The position numbers were made by a program, and so were the translations under genes. This document shows, in pieces, positions 19,183-26,502 of a stretch of DNA of 64,000 bases. Source of the stretch: CAZMXP01 sp964570285 (lineage in GTDB: Bacteria > Planctomycetota > PLA2); assembly GCA_964570285.1 (NCBI GenBank), contig CAZMXP010000016.1, forward strand, positions 1 through 64,000. Direction: 5' to 3'. The notes below the pieces were generated by a model. It was given only the letters and a program-made list of their open reading frames with translations, had not been told where the DNA came from and ran no database searches. The first letter of the stretch is position 1. Every line of letters begins with the position of its first letter.

Positions 19183-20208
19183 ATGGTCACGACGAGACTC
19201 CAGCACGGCACGGCGCTCCCCACCTACGCGGCGACCCGGGAGTTCACGCTCCGAATCCCCCACCGCAGGGGCATCCTCAAGGGCCTCGACTTCGACTGGC
19301 GCGGCACCACGGTCGGATCGAGCGCGGTCAACATGGACAGCCCCGAGCGGCTGATCGACAACCTCGAGGTGACGTTCGCCAAGAAGGGCGGCGGCGAGTA
19401 CCGCATGGCCGGTGCCTTCAGGGACTTCCGCCTCCTCGCGGAGATGCTGAACGGTGCCGCCCCCTCGCGCGGCGCGTCCGGCGCGGCGGCCGCGCAGTTC
19501 TCGACGGTCCACCTCCCGCTGTACTTCCGCCAGTGGGTCGACAAGTTCGATGTCGGCATCGACACCGACGAGCTCGAGGAGATGTTCGAGGTCAAGGGCC
19601 GGTACGCGGCGGCGCTCGAGTACGGCGCCGACACGACCGACTTCACCGCCGGCGCGCTGCACTGCACGCCCGTGGTCGACCAGGACGAGCCCCACGGCGT
19701 CAAGCGCGTCGCGATGCTCATGCAGCAGCGCTTTGTCCCGCTCGTCTCCGCGGCCAAGGTCTCGGACTTCATCGCGAAGAAGGACTTCCACGCCCTCGCC
19801 GCGATCCTCTTCCGGACGCGCGACTTCTCCGCGACCGCGTCCGACCGCGTCGACGGCCTCTTCTCCCGCCTCGAGATCAACCACAGCGAGGACGGCAAGC
19901 TCGTCGACGAGTTCTTCGTCAACACGCAGCAGGCCGGCCGCCTGATCTACGGCGGGGCCCTCGCCGAGGTGAACGCCGCGGCGCCCGCGGGCCACGCGGG
20001 CACCTGCCTCTGGTTCCCCAACCCGGACGGCTACCTCGGGAAGTTCCCCGGCCTCGCCGGCGCGACGGTGGAGGTGACGTTCAACGCGTCGATCGCGGTG
20101 CCCACGGGCGTGACCTCGGTCACCCCGGCGGCCTCGGACGGCGTGATGGTCTCGACGGTCGGACTCGTCTTCAACCAGAACATGCTCGAGTTCCTGGGCC
20201 GGGGGTAA
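19183..20208 (+). CDS. candidate double-jelly-roll major capsid protein
   Basis: 341 aa, the longest + strand viral gene. No TM segment and no enzymatic motif. The beginning (ATREFTLRIPHRRGILKGL, then DNLEVTFAKKGG and MAGAFRDFRLL) follows the same order of features I remember for PRD1 P3: a strand, a G-I-(V/L)-K-G turn, then N-L-V/E strands. Midway, VHLPLYFRQW...DKFDVG resembles the second jelly-roll of such proteins. The end is strand-rich (ATVEVTFNASIAVPTGVTSV). Length lies between PM2 P2 and PRD1 P3. Context (ATPase, TM proteins, no tail genes) supports the call. It is a remote-similarity judgement and needs structure prediction. Confidence 0.68.
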   Translation: MVTTRLQHGTALPTYAATREFTLRIPHRRGILKGLDFDWRGTTVGSSAVNMDSPERLIDNLEVTFAKKGGGEYRMAGAFRDFRLLAEMLNGAAPSRGASGAAAAQFSTVHLPLYFRQWVDKFDVGIDTDELEEMFEVKGRYAAALEYGADTTDFTAGALHCTPVVDQDEPHGVKRVAMLMQQRFVPLVSAAKVSDFIAKKDFHALAAILFRTRDFSATASDRVDGLFSRLEINHSEDGKLVDEFFVNTQQAGRLIYGGALAEVNAAAPAGHAGTCLWFPNPDGYLGKFPGLAGATVEVTFNASIAVPTGVTSVTPAASDGVMVSTVGLVFNQNMLEFLGRG

Positions 20209-20209
20209 C

Positions 20210-20527
20210 GTGGCGAGCCTCTTCCAGGACATCGGCGCATCGCTGAAGTCGCTCGGGCTCGACGTACTCAAGGCGACGACGACGGCCGCGACGCAGGCGC
20301 TCGCGAACACCGTGACCGCGAGCCTGAACAAGTCGCTCGGCCTCGCGCAGACGACGGTCTACTCGCCGCTGCCCGTGGGCTCCGCGCCGGCCCCGGGCGC
20401 GGGCGTCCCCGCGCCCGCGGCGGCTCCCCCCAAGTCCGGCGGCGCGCCGGCCAAGGAGCCCGACGGCATCGGAGGGGTCGCCCTCGCGGCGATCGCGCTC
20501 GTCGTCGTCGTGCTTGCGTGGAAGTGA
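20210..20527 (+). CDS. viral membrane protein with C-terminal TM, 105 aa
   Basis: A GTG start one base after the capsid stop. The N-terminal half is amphipathic (SLFQDIGASLKSLGLDVLKA), the middle is Pro/Ala-rich, and the end is a single helix GGVALAAIALVVVVLAWK that reaches the last residue. This tail-anchored layout fits a virion membrane protein under the capsid shell. Confidence 0.6.
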   Translation: MASLFQDIGASLKSLGLDVLKATTTAATQALANTVTASLNKSLGLAQTTVYSPLPVGSAPAPGAGVPAPAAAPPKSGGAPAKEPDGIGGVALAAIALVVVVLAWK

Positions 20528-20745
20528 TGCCCTGCGGCAGCGGACAGCTCGCCGACTCGCTGCGTCGCTTCAAGGCGATCCAGCCCGTGAACCTCGCCAC
20601 GGCCCCCGCCATCGACGCGCACCTCCTCGAGCAGCGCGCGATCCGCGAACGTCTCAATCCTCCCGTCGAGGAGTTCACCCCGCTCGAGCGGCAGCGCCAC
20701 CTGCGGCGCCTGCAGGGCTACGTAGGCCTGAGGCCCGTGCCGTGA
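20527..20745 (+). CDS. viral protein of unknown function, 72 aa
   Basis: The ATG overlaps the previous stop (TGATG). Hydrophilic, with LADSLRRFKAIQPVNLA and a basic FTPLERQRHLRRLQGYVG end. No TM and no known motif. Tightly coupled on both sides within the structural block. Confidence 0.6.
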   Translation: MPCGSGQLADSLRRFKAIQPVNLATAPAIDAHLLEQRAIRERLNPPVEEFTPLERQRHLRRLQGYVGLRPVP

Positions 20746-21572
20746 CGAGAGAGGAGATCGAGGCCTCCCTGGCGTGTGCCGTCGAGCGTGGCGTGCGCGC
20801 GGCCGCCCCCGGCCTCGCCAACGGCAGGATCGACAGCTTCAGGGACGCGACGCTGCTCTTCCGGGTCAGCGGGTACCAGGAGCTCGAGCGCTCGGCGGCC
20901 GTGTCCCGATCCGAGGTCTTCCGCGACGGGCGCCTGCTCGTCGTCGTCGCCGGCGGGTCCCCGTCCATCACGCTCCACCTCGAGGGGACCGACGGCAAGA
21001 CCGTCGACGTGCCCGCGATCCAGGGCGCGCACTACCGCCTGCCGTTCGTGCGCGCGCTCGTGACGGTCCCCTCGGGACTCCTGGCCGGCCAGCTCGGCCT
21101 GCTGTGCATGCCCGTCGAGTACGGATTCGAGCGGCACTCCGCGGACTCCGATCTGTGGGTGCCCTTCCGCAAGGCCGCGATCTCCGCTGGCAACGTCGCG
21201 GCCGCCGTCACGCTCGACGCCGGCGCGGAGTACCTGGTCTCGGCGATCCAGCTCGTGCTGACCACGGGCGTTGGGGGCGCGGACCGCGTGCCGACGATGG
21301 GCTATCTCGGCCCGGACGGCTCGCTGCTCGAGTACTGCGCGATCTCCCCCACCGTCCAGCCGCCGTCCCAGGTCCGCTACATCGCGTTCGGCCCTGGCCT
21401 CAACCGTGCGGCCGCCGGCGGGACCCCCGACTTCGAGTGCCTGCCGTTCCCGGAAATCTACATCCGGGTCGAGTCGACGCCGGCGGCCGCGCAGTTCCAG
21501 ACCGCCATCACCAACGGCGCGGCCGCGGACTCCCAGCGGCTGATCGTCTCGGGATTGCAGAAGGGGATCTGA
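20742..21572 (+). CDS. second structural protein, candidate jelly-roll / minor capsid
   Basis: 276 aa, GTG start overlapping the previous stop. No TM. The C-terminal 150 residues look all-beta: AEYLVSAIQLVLTTGVGG, DGSLLEYCAIS, QVRYIAFGPGL, then PEIYIRVESTPAAAQFQTA. In tailless viruses the gene after the major capsid gene often encodes a vertex or minor capsid protein, so that is the leading guess. I recognise no family by name. Confidence 0.5.
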   Translation: MTREEIEASLACAVERGVRAAAPGLANGRIDSFRDATLLFRVSGYQELERSAAVSRSEVFRDGRLLVVVAGGSPSITLHLEGTDGKTVDVPAIQGAHYRLPFVRALVTVPSGLLAGQLGLLCMPVEYGFERHSADSDLWVPFRKAAISAGNVAAAVTLDAGAEYLVSAIQLVLTTGVGGADRVPTMGYLGPDGSLLEYCAISPTVQPPSQVRYIAFGPGLNRAAAGGTPDFECLPFPEIYIRVESTPAAAQFQTAITNGAAADSQRLIVSGLQKGI

Positions 21573-21889
21573 TGAGACCGACCTTTGCGGCCCTTCTGCT
21601 CTTCGCCTCCTGCGCGAGCGTCGGAGGCTTCGCGCGGGGCGCGTACGCGCCGCAGTACGTGGCGCTGCGCGACGAGCTCGGCGGATCGCTCGGCCGCGTC
21701 GTGGAGGCCGCGAAGGCCTCCGGCGTCGACGTGGCCCGCATCCGCGACCTGGTGCGCCAGGCGAACGCGTCCGATCCCGGGGCAGGCACCGGCGCCCTGG
21801 TCCAGCGCGTGCTCATCCTCATCGCGCTCGAGACGGCCACGGCGGGCGAGCTCGTCACGCGCGCCGTGCCGGAGGGGCCCGCGCCGTGA
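21572..21889 (+). CDS. putative viral lipoprotein, 105 aa
   Basis: MRPTFAALLLFASC followed by ASVGG is a bacterial lipoprotein signal, with Cys14 as the predicted modified residue. The remainder is helical (LRDELGGSLGRVVEAAKAS; VQRVLILIALETATAG). It could be a spanin-like lysis protein or a superinfection or receptor factor. ATG overlaps the previous stop by one base. Confidence 0.55.
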   Translation: MRPTFAALLLFASCASVGGFARGAYAPQYVALRDELGGSLGRVVEAAKASGVDVARIRDLVRQANASDPGAGTGALVQRVLILIALETATAGELVTRAVPEGPAP

Positions 21890-22125
21890 GAGGCCTCCTC
21901 TCCCACTTCTCGACGCTCGTCGGCGCCGGCGCCGGAGGCCTCCTCGGGGAGCTCGTGCCGAACGCGGAGCCGACGACGGGCGCCGTGCTGGGCGCCCTCG
22001 TCGTGCTCGGCCTGAAGATCGACGCGAAGGTTCGCGACGTGGTCACGCAGGGGGACAGGCACGACGCGGAGCTCCGCGCGGTGACCGACCGCCTGGCGCG
22101 CCTCGAGGATCGGGTGCGGCCGTGA
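21886..22125 (+). CDS. small membrane plus coiled-coil protein, holin-like layout
   Basis: 79 aa from a GTG overlapping the previous TGA. Hydrophobic LVGAGAGGLLGELV and TGAVLGALVVLGLKI are followed by a heptad-like end (DAELRAVTDRLARLEDRV). One or two TM helices plus a coiled coil is common among holins and virion membrane proteins. No endolysin is recognised nearby. Confidence 0.5.
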   Translation: MRGLLSHFSTLVGAGAGGLLGELVPNAEPTTGAVLGALVVLGLKIDAKVRDVVTQGDRHDAELRAVTDRLARLEDRVRP

Positions 22126-22784
22126 GCATCGGGACCTTCCCTGGCTCCAGGCTGACGCTGAAGGCCGCGTCGGACCCGGGGCCCGTGCTCGAGGTCGGCC
22201 AGGTGCTCGAGACCGAGTTCAGCGCGCTCCACGCGATGGCCCGCGCGAACGTCGAGGCCCTGGTCGCGCAGGGGACCTTCGGCGGCGTGCAGATCCTGGG
22301 CACGACGTTCGGGATCGACCCGAACGCGCCCTCCGGCTTCGTCGAGGATTACATCCGCGACAAGTGGGAGAAGGCTTCCGCGATCGAGCTCGCGATGAAC
22401 ACGGAGTTCTACAACCGCGGCGAGACCACCCGCGTGCGGTTGCTCGAGGTCCGCCTCCTCGAGTCGGCCCCGGCGGCGAGCGAGCGGCCCGAATTGCGCG
22501 GGACTCACTACGTGCACAGGGCTCGGTGGAAGTTGCGCGTCCAGCTCTCCCACAACGCGCTACCTGGAGTCGCGTGGGTGATCATCGTGGCTGCGTCTGC
22601 CTTCCTTGTGCTCGCTGGTGCCAACGCTGCCACGGGGGACAAGCTGCTCGACTTCGCTGAGGACGTCCCCAGGCGCATCATCCGTGGCATCGGCTCTGGG
22701 GTGGGCGAGGCGGCTCGCGAGGCGGCCGTCCCCATCGCCCTGATCGTTGTGCTTCTGCTCATCTTCTTCGGAGGTCGCTCGTGA
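22122..22784 (+). CDS. viral membrane protein with two C-terminal TM helices, 220 aa
   Basis: GTG start overlapping the previous stop. Residues 1-140 are soluble (ends PELRGTHYVHRARWKLRVQL), followed by a helix (PGVAWVIIVAASAFLVLAGA), an amphipathic stretch (RRIIRGIGSGVGEAAREAA) and a final helix (VPIALIVVLLLIFFGG). Probably a virion or assembly membrane protein. Base composition from about 22560 is slightly lower in GC than the surroundings. Confidence 0.6.
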   Translation: MSIGTFPGSRLTLKAASDPGPVLEVGQVLETEFSALHAMARANVEALVAQGTFGGVQILGTTFGIDPNAPSGFVEDYIRDKWEKASAIELAMNTEFYNRGETTRVRLLEVRLLESAPAASERPELRGTHYVHRARWKLRVQLSHNALPGVAWVIIVAASAFLVLAGANAATGDKLLDFAEDVPRRIIRGIGSGVGEAAREAAVPIALIVVLLLIFFGGRS

Positions 22785-22891
22785 GACGAAAGCGTAGACG
22801 CTCCCGCCGCACTCCGCCGCGCGATTCGAAGGGGCGGTTCAGGCGCCGCCGTCGCGCCGCGCGCTGCCGGATCCGCCGGCGTCGCCGTTAG
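22781..22891 (+). CDS. protamine-like arginine-rich peptide, 36 aa
   Basis: GTG start overlapping the previous TGA. 21 of 36 residues are Arg and 2 are Lys (MRRKRRRSRRTPPRD..., ending in five Arg). DSKGRF sits in the middle. Such peptides condense packaged DNA, as do microvirus J protein and adenovirus core peptides. It could act inside the capsid. GC-rich DNA can give Arg-rich ORFs by chance, but exact coupling to the gene upstream argues for a real gene. Confidence 0.6.
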   Translation: MRRKRRRSRRTPPRDSKGRFRRRRRAARCRIRRRRR

Positions 22892-23030
22892 CGGCGATCT
22901 TCAGCAGCGCCTTGTGGATCCGATGCAGCTCCAGGGGGACGGCCCAAGCCGCGATGGCCACTCCTATCCCGCCAACCGCTGCCATGAAGTACACGAAGAG
23001 CACTGCTGTGTTTTGAAAGCTCGCAAGCAT
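22839..23030 (-). CDS. small viral membrane protein, 63 aa, opposite strand
   Basis: Starts MLASFQNTAVLFVYFMAAVGG, a clear TM helix (to about residue 30), followed by an amphipathic LELHRIHKALLKIAA and a short polar tail. AGGAG lies 7 bases before the ATG. It runs against the structural block, and its last 53 bases overlap the Arg-rich gene in antisense. Holin or superinfection-exclusion roles are possible. Its start shares the inverted-repeat region with the next + strand gene. Confidence 0.6.
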   Translation of the reverse strand: MLASFQNTAVLFVYFMAAVGGIGVAIAAWAVPLELHRIHKALLKIAANGDAGGSGSARRDGGA

Positions 23031-23042
23031 GCTGGTTCTCCT

Positions 23043-23068
23043 GTGTCACCAGAATAACCCGGTGACAC
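23043..23068. promoter_or_regulatory. operator candidate: 8-bp inverted repeat
   Basis: GTGTCACC (23043-23050) and GGTGACAC (23061-23068) are perfect inverted repeats with a 10-base spacer. They sit in the 64-base gap between two divergent viral genes, upstream of a -10-like TAGGCT (23082-23087). This spacing suits a dimeric repressor. Confidence 0.55.
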
Positions 23069-23094
23069 GCCGGAGGGGCGTTAGGCTGCTGCCC

Positions 23095-23358
23095 ATGGTG
23101 ACCAAGCCTGCCGTGTGCCCCTGCTGCGGCGCGAAGAATCCCCCTTCCAACGCGTGGTGCGGGAAGTGCGGAAACGAGATCGAGGCCGAAGGCCGCCAGG
23201 ACGCGGGCACGGGCATAACGCTCGACTCGATCCGCGACGTGGTCGGTGAGGAGCTGGACAAGAGGGGCGTGTCCAGGAAGCCCGCGAAGCCCGGGAAGCG
23301 GAAGCGCGACGAGGAAGAGGAGCCCGAAGGCGACGACGACGGCCTCGGTGACGATTGA
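23095..23358 (+). CDS. zinc-ribbon protein, 87 aa
   Basis: ATG 7 bases after TAGGCT. The N-terminus has a four-cysteine ribbon, CPCCGAKNPPSNAWCGKCG (the first three Cys are close together). The C-terminus is basic then strongly acidic (KRKRDEEEEPEGDDD). Zinc-ribbon plus charged tail suggests nucleic-acid or polymerase contact; a regulator of late genes is possible. First gene of the second + strand block. Confidence 0.6.
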   Translation: MVTKPAVCPCCGAKNPPSNAWCGKCGNEIEAEGRQDAGTGITLDSIRDVVGEELDKRGVSRKPAKPGKRKRDEEEEPEGDDDGLGDD

Positions 23359-23867
23359 GCCCCCCGAAGAGCCCTCCCAGGAAGGCGCCGAAGAAAGGCG
23401 CCGGCCGCAAGCGCGGGACGCTCCCCGCCCTCGAGGGGAACGTCGGGGAGGAGTTCGTCGAGCAGCGCCTGGGGGAGATCGAGGCCGAGCAGGCCGCGCC
23501 TCCCCCCGAGCCCCCGGGGCCCTCCCCGGTGGAACAGCTCGGGCTCAAGGACACCGGGCAGCTTGCCGACGCGATGCGCGCCCTCATGGCCACTCTCGGC
23601 AACGTGGGCGCCGCGTCCGTCTCGGGCCTCACTCCGAAGAAGTGTTTCGAGGTCGAACCCTGGGAGGCGCAGCTCTACGCGAAGTGCGCGGAGGCGCAGC
23701 TCAGGAAGCACGCGATCGACTGGGCCGACAAGTACGGCGCCTGGGTGCTCGGCATCGGCCTCGGAGGTCGCATCCTGCTCGGCCTTTTCCTGGCCTGGCG
23801 GGAGTCTCGGAAGGCGAAGAAGCCGGCCGAGGCGCCTGCCCCTCAACCGGTGGTGACCCATGCCTGA
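23355..23867 (+). CDS. viral membrane protein with basic N-terminus, 170 aa
   Basis: TTG start overlapping the previous TGA (TTGA). N-terminus is basic and Pro/Lys-rich (PPKSPPRKAPKKGAGRKRG), middle helical, and a TM helix GAWVLGIGLGGRILLGLFLAW lies near residue 140, followed by a basic tail. The N-terminus could bind DNA while the helix sits in the virion membrane. Confidence 0.6.
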   Translation: MSPPKSPPRKAPKKGAGRKRGTLPALEGNVGEEFVEQRLGEIEAEQAAPPPEPPGPSPVEQLGLKDTGQLADAMRALMATLGNVGAASVSGLTPKKCFEVEPWEAQLYAKCAEAQLRKHAIDWADKYGAWVLGIGLGGRILLGLFLAWRESRKAKKPAEAPAPQPVVTHA

Positions 23868-24051
23868 TGTCCAGGATGAAGTCTTCTTCGGAGTCGTGCG
23901 CGCCTTCGCTTTCGTGGCGCTCGCGATCGCGGCCGCTGTCGTGGTCAGGCGTTTCGTCGACGACGAGGTCGCGCGCGCGTTCGATCGCGGATTCGAGACG
24001 GGAAAGCTCGCCAAGCCCGGGGACGCGGAGCCCGAGGACTGCGAGGCGTGA
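23860..24051 (+). CDS. small viral membrane protein, 63 aa
   Basis: MPDVQDEVFFGVVRAFAFVALAI begins a single TM helix; the rest is charged (FVDDEVARAFDRGFETGKLA). Overlaps the previous gene by 8 bases and the next by 4. Function unknown; one of a run of membrane proteins before the ATPase. Confidence 0.55.
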   Translation: MPDVQDEVFFGVVRAFAFVALAIAAAVVVRRFVDDEVARAFDRGFETGKLAKPGDAEPEDCEA

Positions 24052-24329
24052 GGCCCCAGAAGGCGTTCGTCCTGCTGGCCATCGGAGTGCCGCTCCTGGC
24101 CGCGGGCATCGCCTGGAAGGCCGGCGCCGACTTCTGCTTCGTCGTCGGCCTCGTCGTCGGCTTCGCCCTGGCGTCGATGGCTGTCGAGCCTTGGAGGTTC
24201 CATGCCGCACGTCGTCGTAGTGAGCGGGAAGGCCGGAAGCGGCAAGACCACGTGGGCCCGGAACTTCGTGCGAGCGGCCGAGCGGCTGATCGTGGTCGAT
24301 ACCACGGGGGAGTGGGAGGTCGGCGGTGA
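24048..24329 (+). CDS. small viral membrane protein, 93 aa, overlaps the ATPase gene
   Basis: GTG overlapping the previous TGA. Two hydrophobic helices (AFVLLAIGVPLLAAGIAW and FVVGLVVGFALAS) fill the first 48 residues. The remaining 40 residues are Arg-rich and overlap the ATPase gene by 128 bases in another frame. The membrane part looks real; the tail may simply be whatever the overlap allows. Confidence 0.45.
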   Translation: MRPQKAFVLLAIGVPLLAAGIAWKAGADFCFVVGLVVGFALASMAVEPWRFHAARRRSEREGRKRQDHVGPELRASGRAADRGRYHGGVGGRR

Positions 24330-24765
24330 GGCTGCCGGCGTCGAGGAGTGCCTTCGGCGAATCCGTGCGCTCCGCGACGTGCCGCGGTTCCGCCTCGCGT
24401 GCCGCGTCACCGCGGGAGCGGCCGACGACCTGCTCCGCGCGGTGTGGCTGCTGCAGCACGACCCGCACACTCCCGCGCGCTCGGGGCTCATCACGCTCGT
24501 GGTCGAAGAGGCGGACCTTGTGCCGTGCCCTCGCGACTCCGGGCTCGACCTGCTCATACAGGTCGGCCGCCGCGTCGCGGACCCCCTCGTCCTGTGCACC
24601 CGTCGACTCGCGAGACTCACGCCGGACGCGAGATCGAACGCGGATTTCATCGTCTTTTTCAGCTGCGACGAGCCCGACGACCTGGACGCGATCCGTCGCC
24701 GGAAGGGTCGCGAGGTCATGGAGCGCGTCCGGGCGCTCTCCGGCCACCAGTACGTGACCGCCTAG
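24202..24765 (+). CDS. genome-packaging ATPase (FtsK/HerA/A32-like)
   Basis: A 187-aa P-loop ATPase. Walker A GKAGSGKT (9-16), Walker B with a double acid LITLVVEEAD (96-105), then PLVLCTRRLARLTPDARSNADFIVFF, which matches the sensor and following strand of packaging ATPases in PRD1/PM2-type viruses. It is compact, as in PM2 P9. The usual sensor Gln position appears to be Thr/Arg (CTRR). Such enzymes pump DNA into, or help assemble, membrane-containing capsids. AGGAGGT for the next gene lies at its end. Confidence 0.72.
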   Translation: MPHVVVVSGKAGSGKTTWARNFVRAAERLIVVDTTGEWEVGGEAAGVEECLRRIRALRDVPRFRLACRVTAGAADDLLRAVWLLQHDPHTPARSGLITLVVEEADLVPCPRDSGLDLLIQVGRRVADPLVLCTRRLARLTPDARSNADFIVFFSCDEPDDLDAIRRRKGREVMERVRALSGHQYVTA

Positions 24766-24775
24766 GAGGTGAACG

Positions 24776-25180
24776 TTGAGCTCGCTCTGCGACTTCCTCG
24801 AGAACAAGATCATCAACGCGATCTTTCGCGACGACCCCGGCTCGATCCGCCCTGCCGAGCTGTGGGCGGAGATCGTGGAGACGCTGCCCGGCGAGGACGG
24901 CACCGGGGGCGATCCCGTCGCCGGCGTCGACCGGCTCGAGCTGACGCAGGCCAACGCCGCGTGGAAGGACCCGGCCGCGGCGACCCAGGGAGGCACCAAC
25001 AATCTCGCGGTGCTCGACTTCGGCGAGGTGCCCGATTGCACCATCGTCGGGATCGTGCTGTACGACGCGGAGACCGGCGGCAACGTGTACATGCGCGGCG
25101 CCCTCACGGAGCCTCGCGAGTGCCTGTCCGGGGACACGTTCAAGTGCCCCATCGGGGCGGTGACGTTCACGCTGGGCTGA
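24776..25180 (+). CDS. small virion protein resembling a tail-fibre-like phage family
   Basis: 134 aa from a TTG with a perfect AGGAGGT (24764-24770) 5 bases upstream. The N-terminus SSLCDFLENKIINAIF and the end VGIVLYDAETGGNVYMRGAL then SGDTFKCPIGAVTFTL follow the plan of small phage proteins that begin S-x-Y-L-E-N-x-L-L and end in a T-G-G-N ... G-A-L pattern, known to me from tailed phages. In a tailless virus it may be a vertex or receptor-contact protein. Confidence 0.5.
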   Translation: MSSLCDFLENKIINAIFRDDPGSIRPAELWAEIVETLPGEDGTGGDPVAGVDRLELTQANAAWKDPAAATQGGTNNLAVLDFGEVPDCTIVGIVLYDAETGGNVYMRGALTEPRECLSGDTFKCPIGAVTFTLG

Positions 25181-25181
25181 G

Positions 25182-25646
25182 ATGGGCGTCCACGGCGATC
25201 GCCTCCTGGGGCGGCAAATCGTCACCCTGCTCGCGAACGTCCGCCGCGACCTCGCGCGCAGCCTGGCGACGATCGGCGACGCGGCGAAGCTCGAGGGCGA
25301 CCCCGCGGCCTTCATCATGCGAGCGGTCCGGGGGCCTCACGGACTCGTGCCGGCCCTCGATCGCACGCTCGAAATGCTCGGGAGCCACGCGGACGACCCC
25401 GGGAAGGCGGGCGCGCTCGCGTCGGCGGCAGGCGAGGCGGGGCTTTCGCTCGAGGCCATGCACGACGACCTCGATGACCTGCGCGCGGCAGTCGCCATGC
25501 TCGGCGCGCTGCCGATGACGACGCGCGAGGAATGCGAGAAGGCGCTGGCCGACGTCGCGGCCGCGCACTCGACGCGGTCGCCGGCCCGCGACTCCCTCGA
25601 GGCGATCCTGGCCGACGAGGCGGCAGCGCTCAAGCTATGGAGCTGA
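25182..25646 (+). CDS. helical viral protein of unknown function, 154 aa
   Basis: No TM and no known motif. Almost all helical, with runs such as LLANVRRDLARSLATIGDAA and AGLSLEAMHDDLDDLRAAV. Starts 1 base after the previous stop and lies just before the spike-like gene. Assembly or scaffold roles are guesses. Confidence 0.5.
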   Translation: MGVHGDRLLGRQIVTLLANVRRDLARSLATIGDAAKLEGDPAAFIMRAVRGPHGLVPALDRTLEMLGSHADDPGKAGALASAAGEAGLSLEAMHDDLDDLRAAVAMLGALPMTTREECEKALADVAAAHSTRSPARDSLEAILADEAAALKLWS

Positions 25647-25650
25647 CCGC

Positions 25651-26502
25651 ATGGTGTGGTCGACGCCCAAGGGCTTCAACATCCGCGAGAACGCCGGCTT
25701 CATCACTGACGGGACGAATCAGCACGCGGTCGTGGCCGGCGACAACTACCCGACCAATCTCACGATCGGCGGCGAGACTGTCACCTGCGGGTGGGGCTCC
25801 TCTGTAAGCGGCCAGACTCGTGACCGCTCGACGACTCCGGGGCCCCGGTTCGCCGGTCTCATGTTCTGGGGGAACGGCTCGTCGCCGGTGTACTTCAGGG
25901 TCGACCTGGGGGCGACCGGAGTCCACAAGATCCGCCTGGCGTGCGGGGACTACCAGTACGAGGACACCGGCGCCCACGAGCACTCGTTGCGCGAGGGGGC
26001 GACGGCGTTCTCGACGTTCTCGACGGAGGACACGCGCGAGGCCGGTCACTTCTGGGATGCCGCCGGCGCCGGGCAGTGGGAGTACACCGAGTGGGACGGA
26101 AACCAGACCGAGGTGCAACACGACTTCACCGGCACCGACTTCCGGGTCTACATCGGGCGCGCCTCGGGCGGCGGCGGCAACAGCGCGATCGCGCACCTTT
26201 ACCTCGAGGCGGTCGCCGGCGGAGGCGGCACCGAGCACGAGGGCGCGGTCGACTTCGTGGGCGTTGGCACGATGGCCGCGGCCGGATCGGTCGGCGCGAC
26301 GGGCGCCGCGGCGTTGGCCGCGGCCGGTGCGTTGGCCGCCCAGGGCCGCCTCGAGGCGGTCGGGGCCGTTGCGATGTCGGCGGCAGGAACGCTTTCCGCC
26401 TATGGCGTGGTGGTTCCGGCCGGGGGCGCGCCGTCGCCCTGCGCGGGCAGGAGCTGCGCGCGCCTGTCGGTCTTCCCGCGGAGTTTCCCGCCCAGGCGCT
26501 AG
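25651..26502 (+). CDS. candidate spike / receptor-binding protein, 283 aa
   Basis: No signal, no TM. The first 190 residues are beta-rich and rich in Gly, Thr, Trp and Tyr (TIGGETVTCGWGSS; VYFRVDLGATGVHKIRLACGDY). Residues 200-260 form Ala/Gly repeats of the type G-x-M-A-A-A-G-S/T-L. It is the last gene of the structural block and ends convergently, sharing 4 bases with the gene on the other strand. Position and composition suit a host-contact protein. Confidence 0.5.
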   Translation: MVWSTPKGFNIRENAGFITDGTNQHAVVAGDNYPTNLTIGGETVTCGWGSSVSGQTRDRSTTPGPRFAGLMFWGNGSSPVYFRVDLGATGVHKIRLACGDYQYEDTGAHEHSLREGATAFSTFSTEDTREAGHFWDAAGAGQWEYTEWDGNQTEVQHDFTGTDFRVYIGRASGGGGNSAIAHLYLEAVAGGGGTEHEGAVDFVGVGTMAAAGSVGATGAAALAAAGALAAQGRLEAVGAVAMSAAGTLSAYGVVVPAGGAPSPCAGRSCARLSVFPRSFPPRR

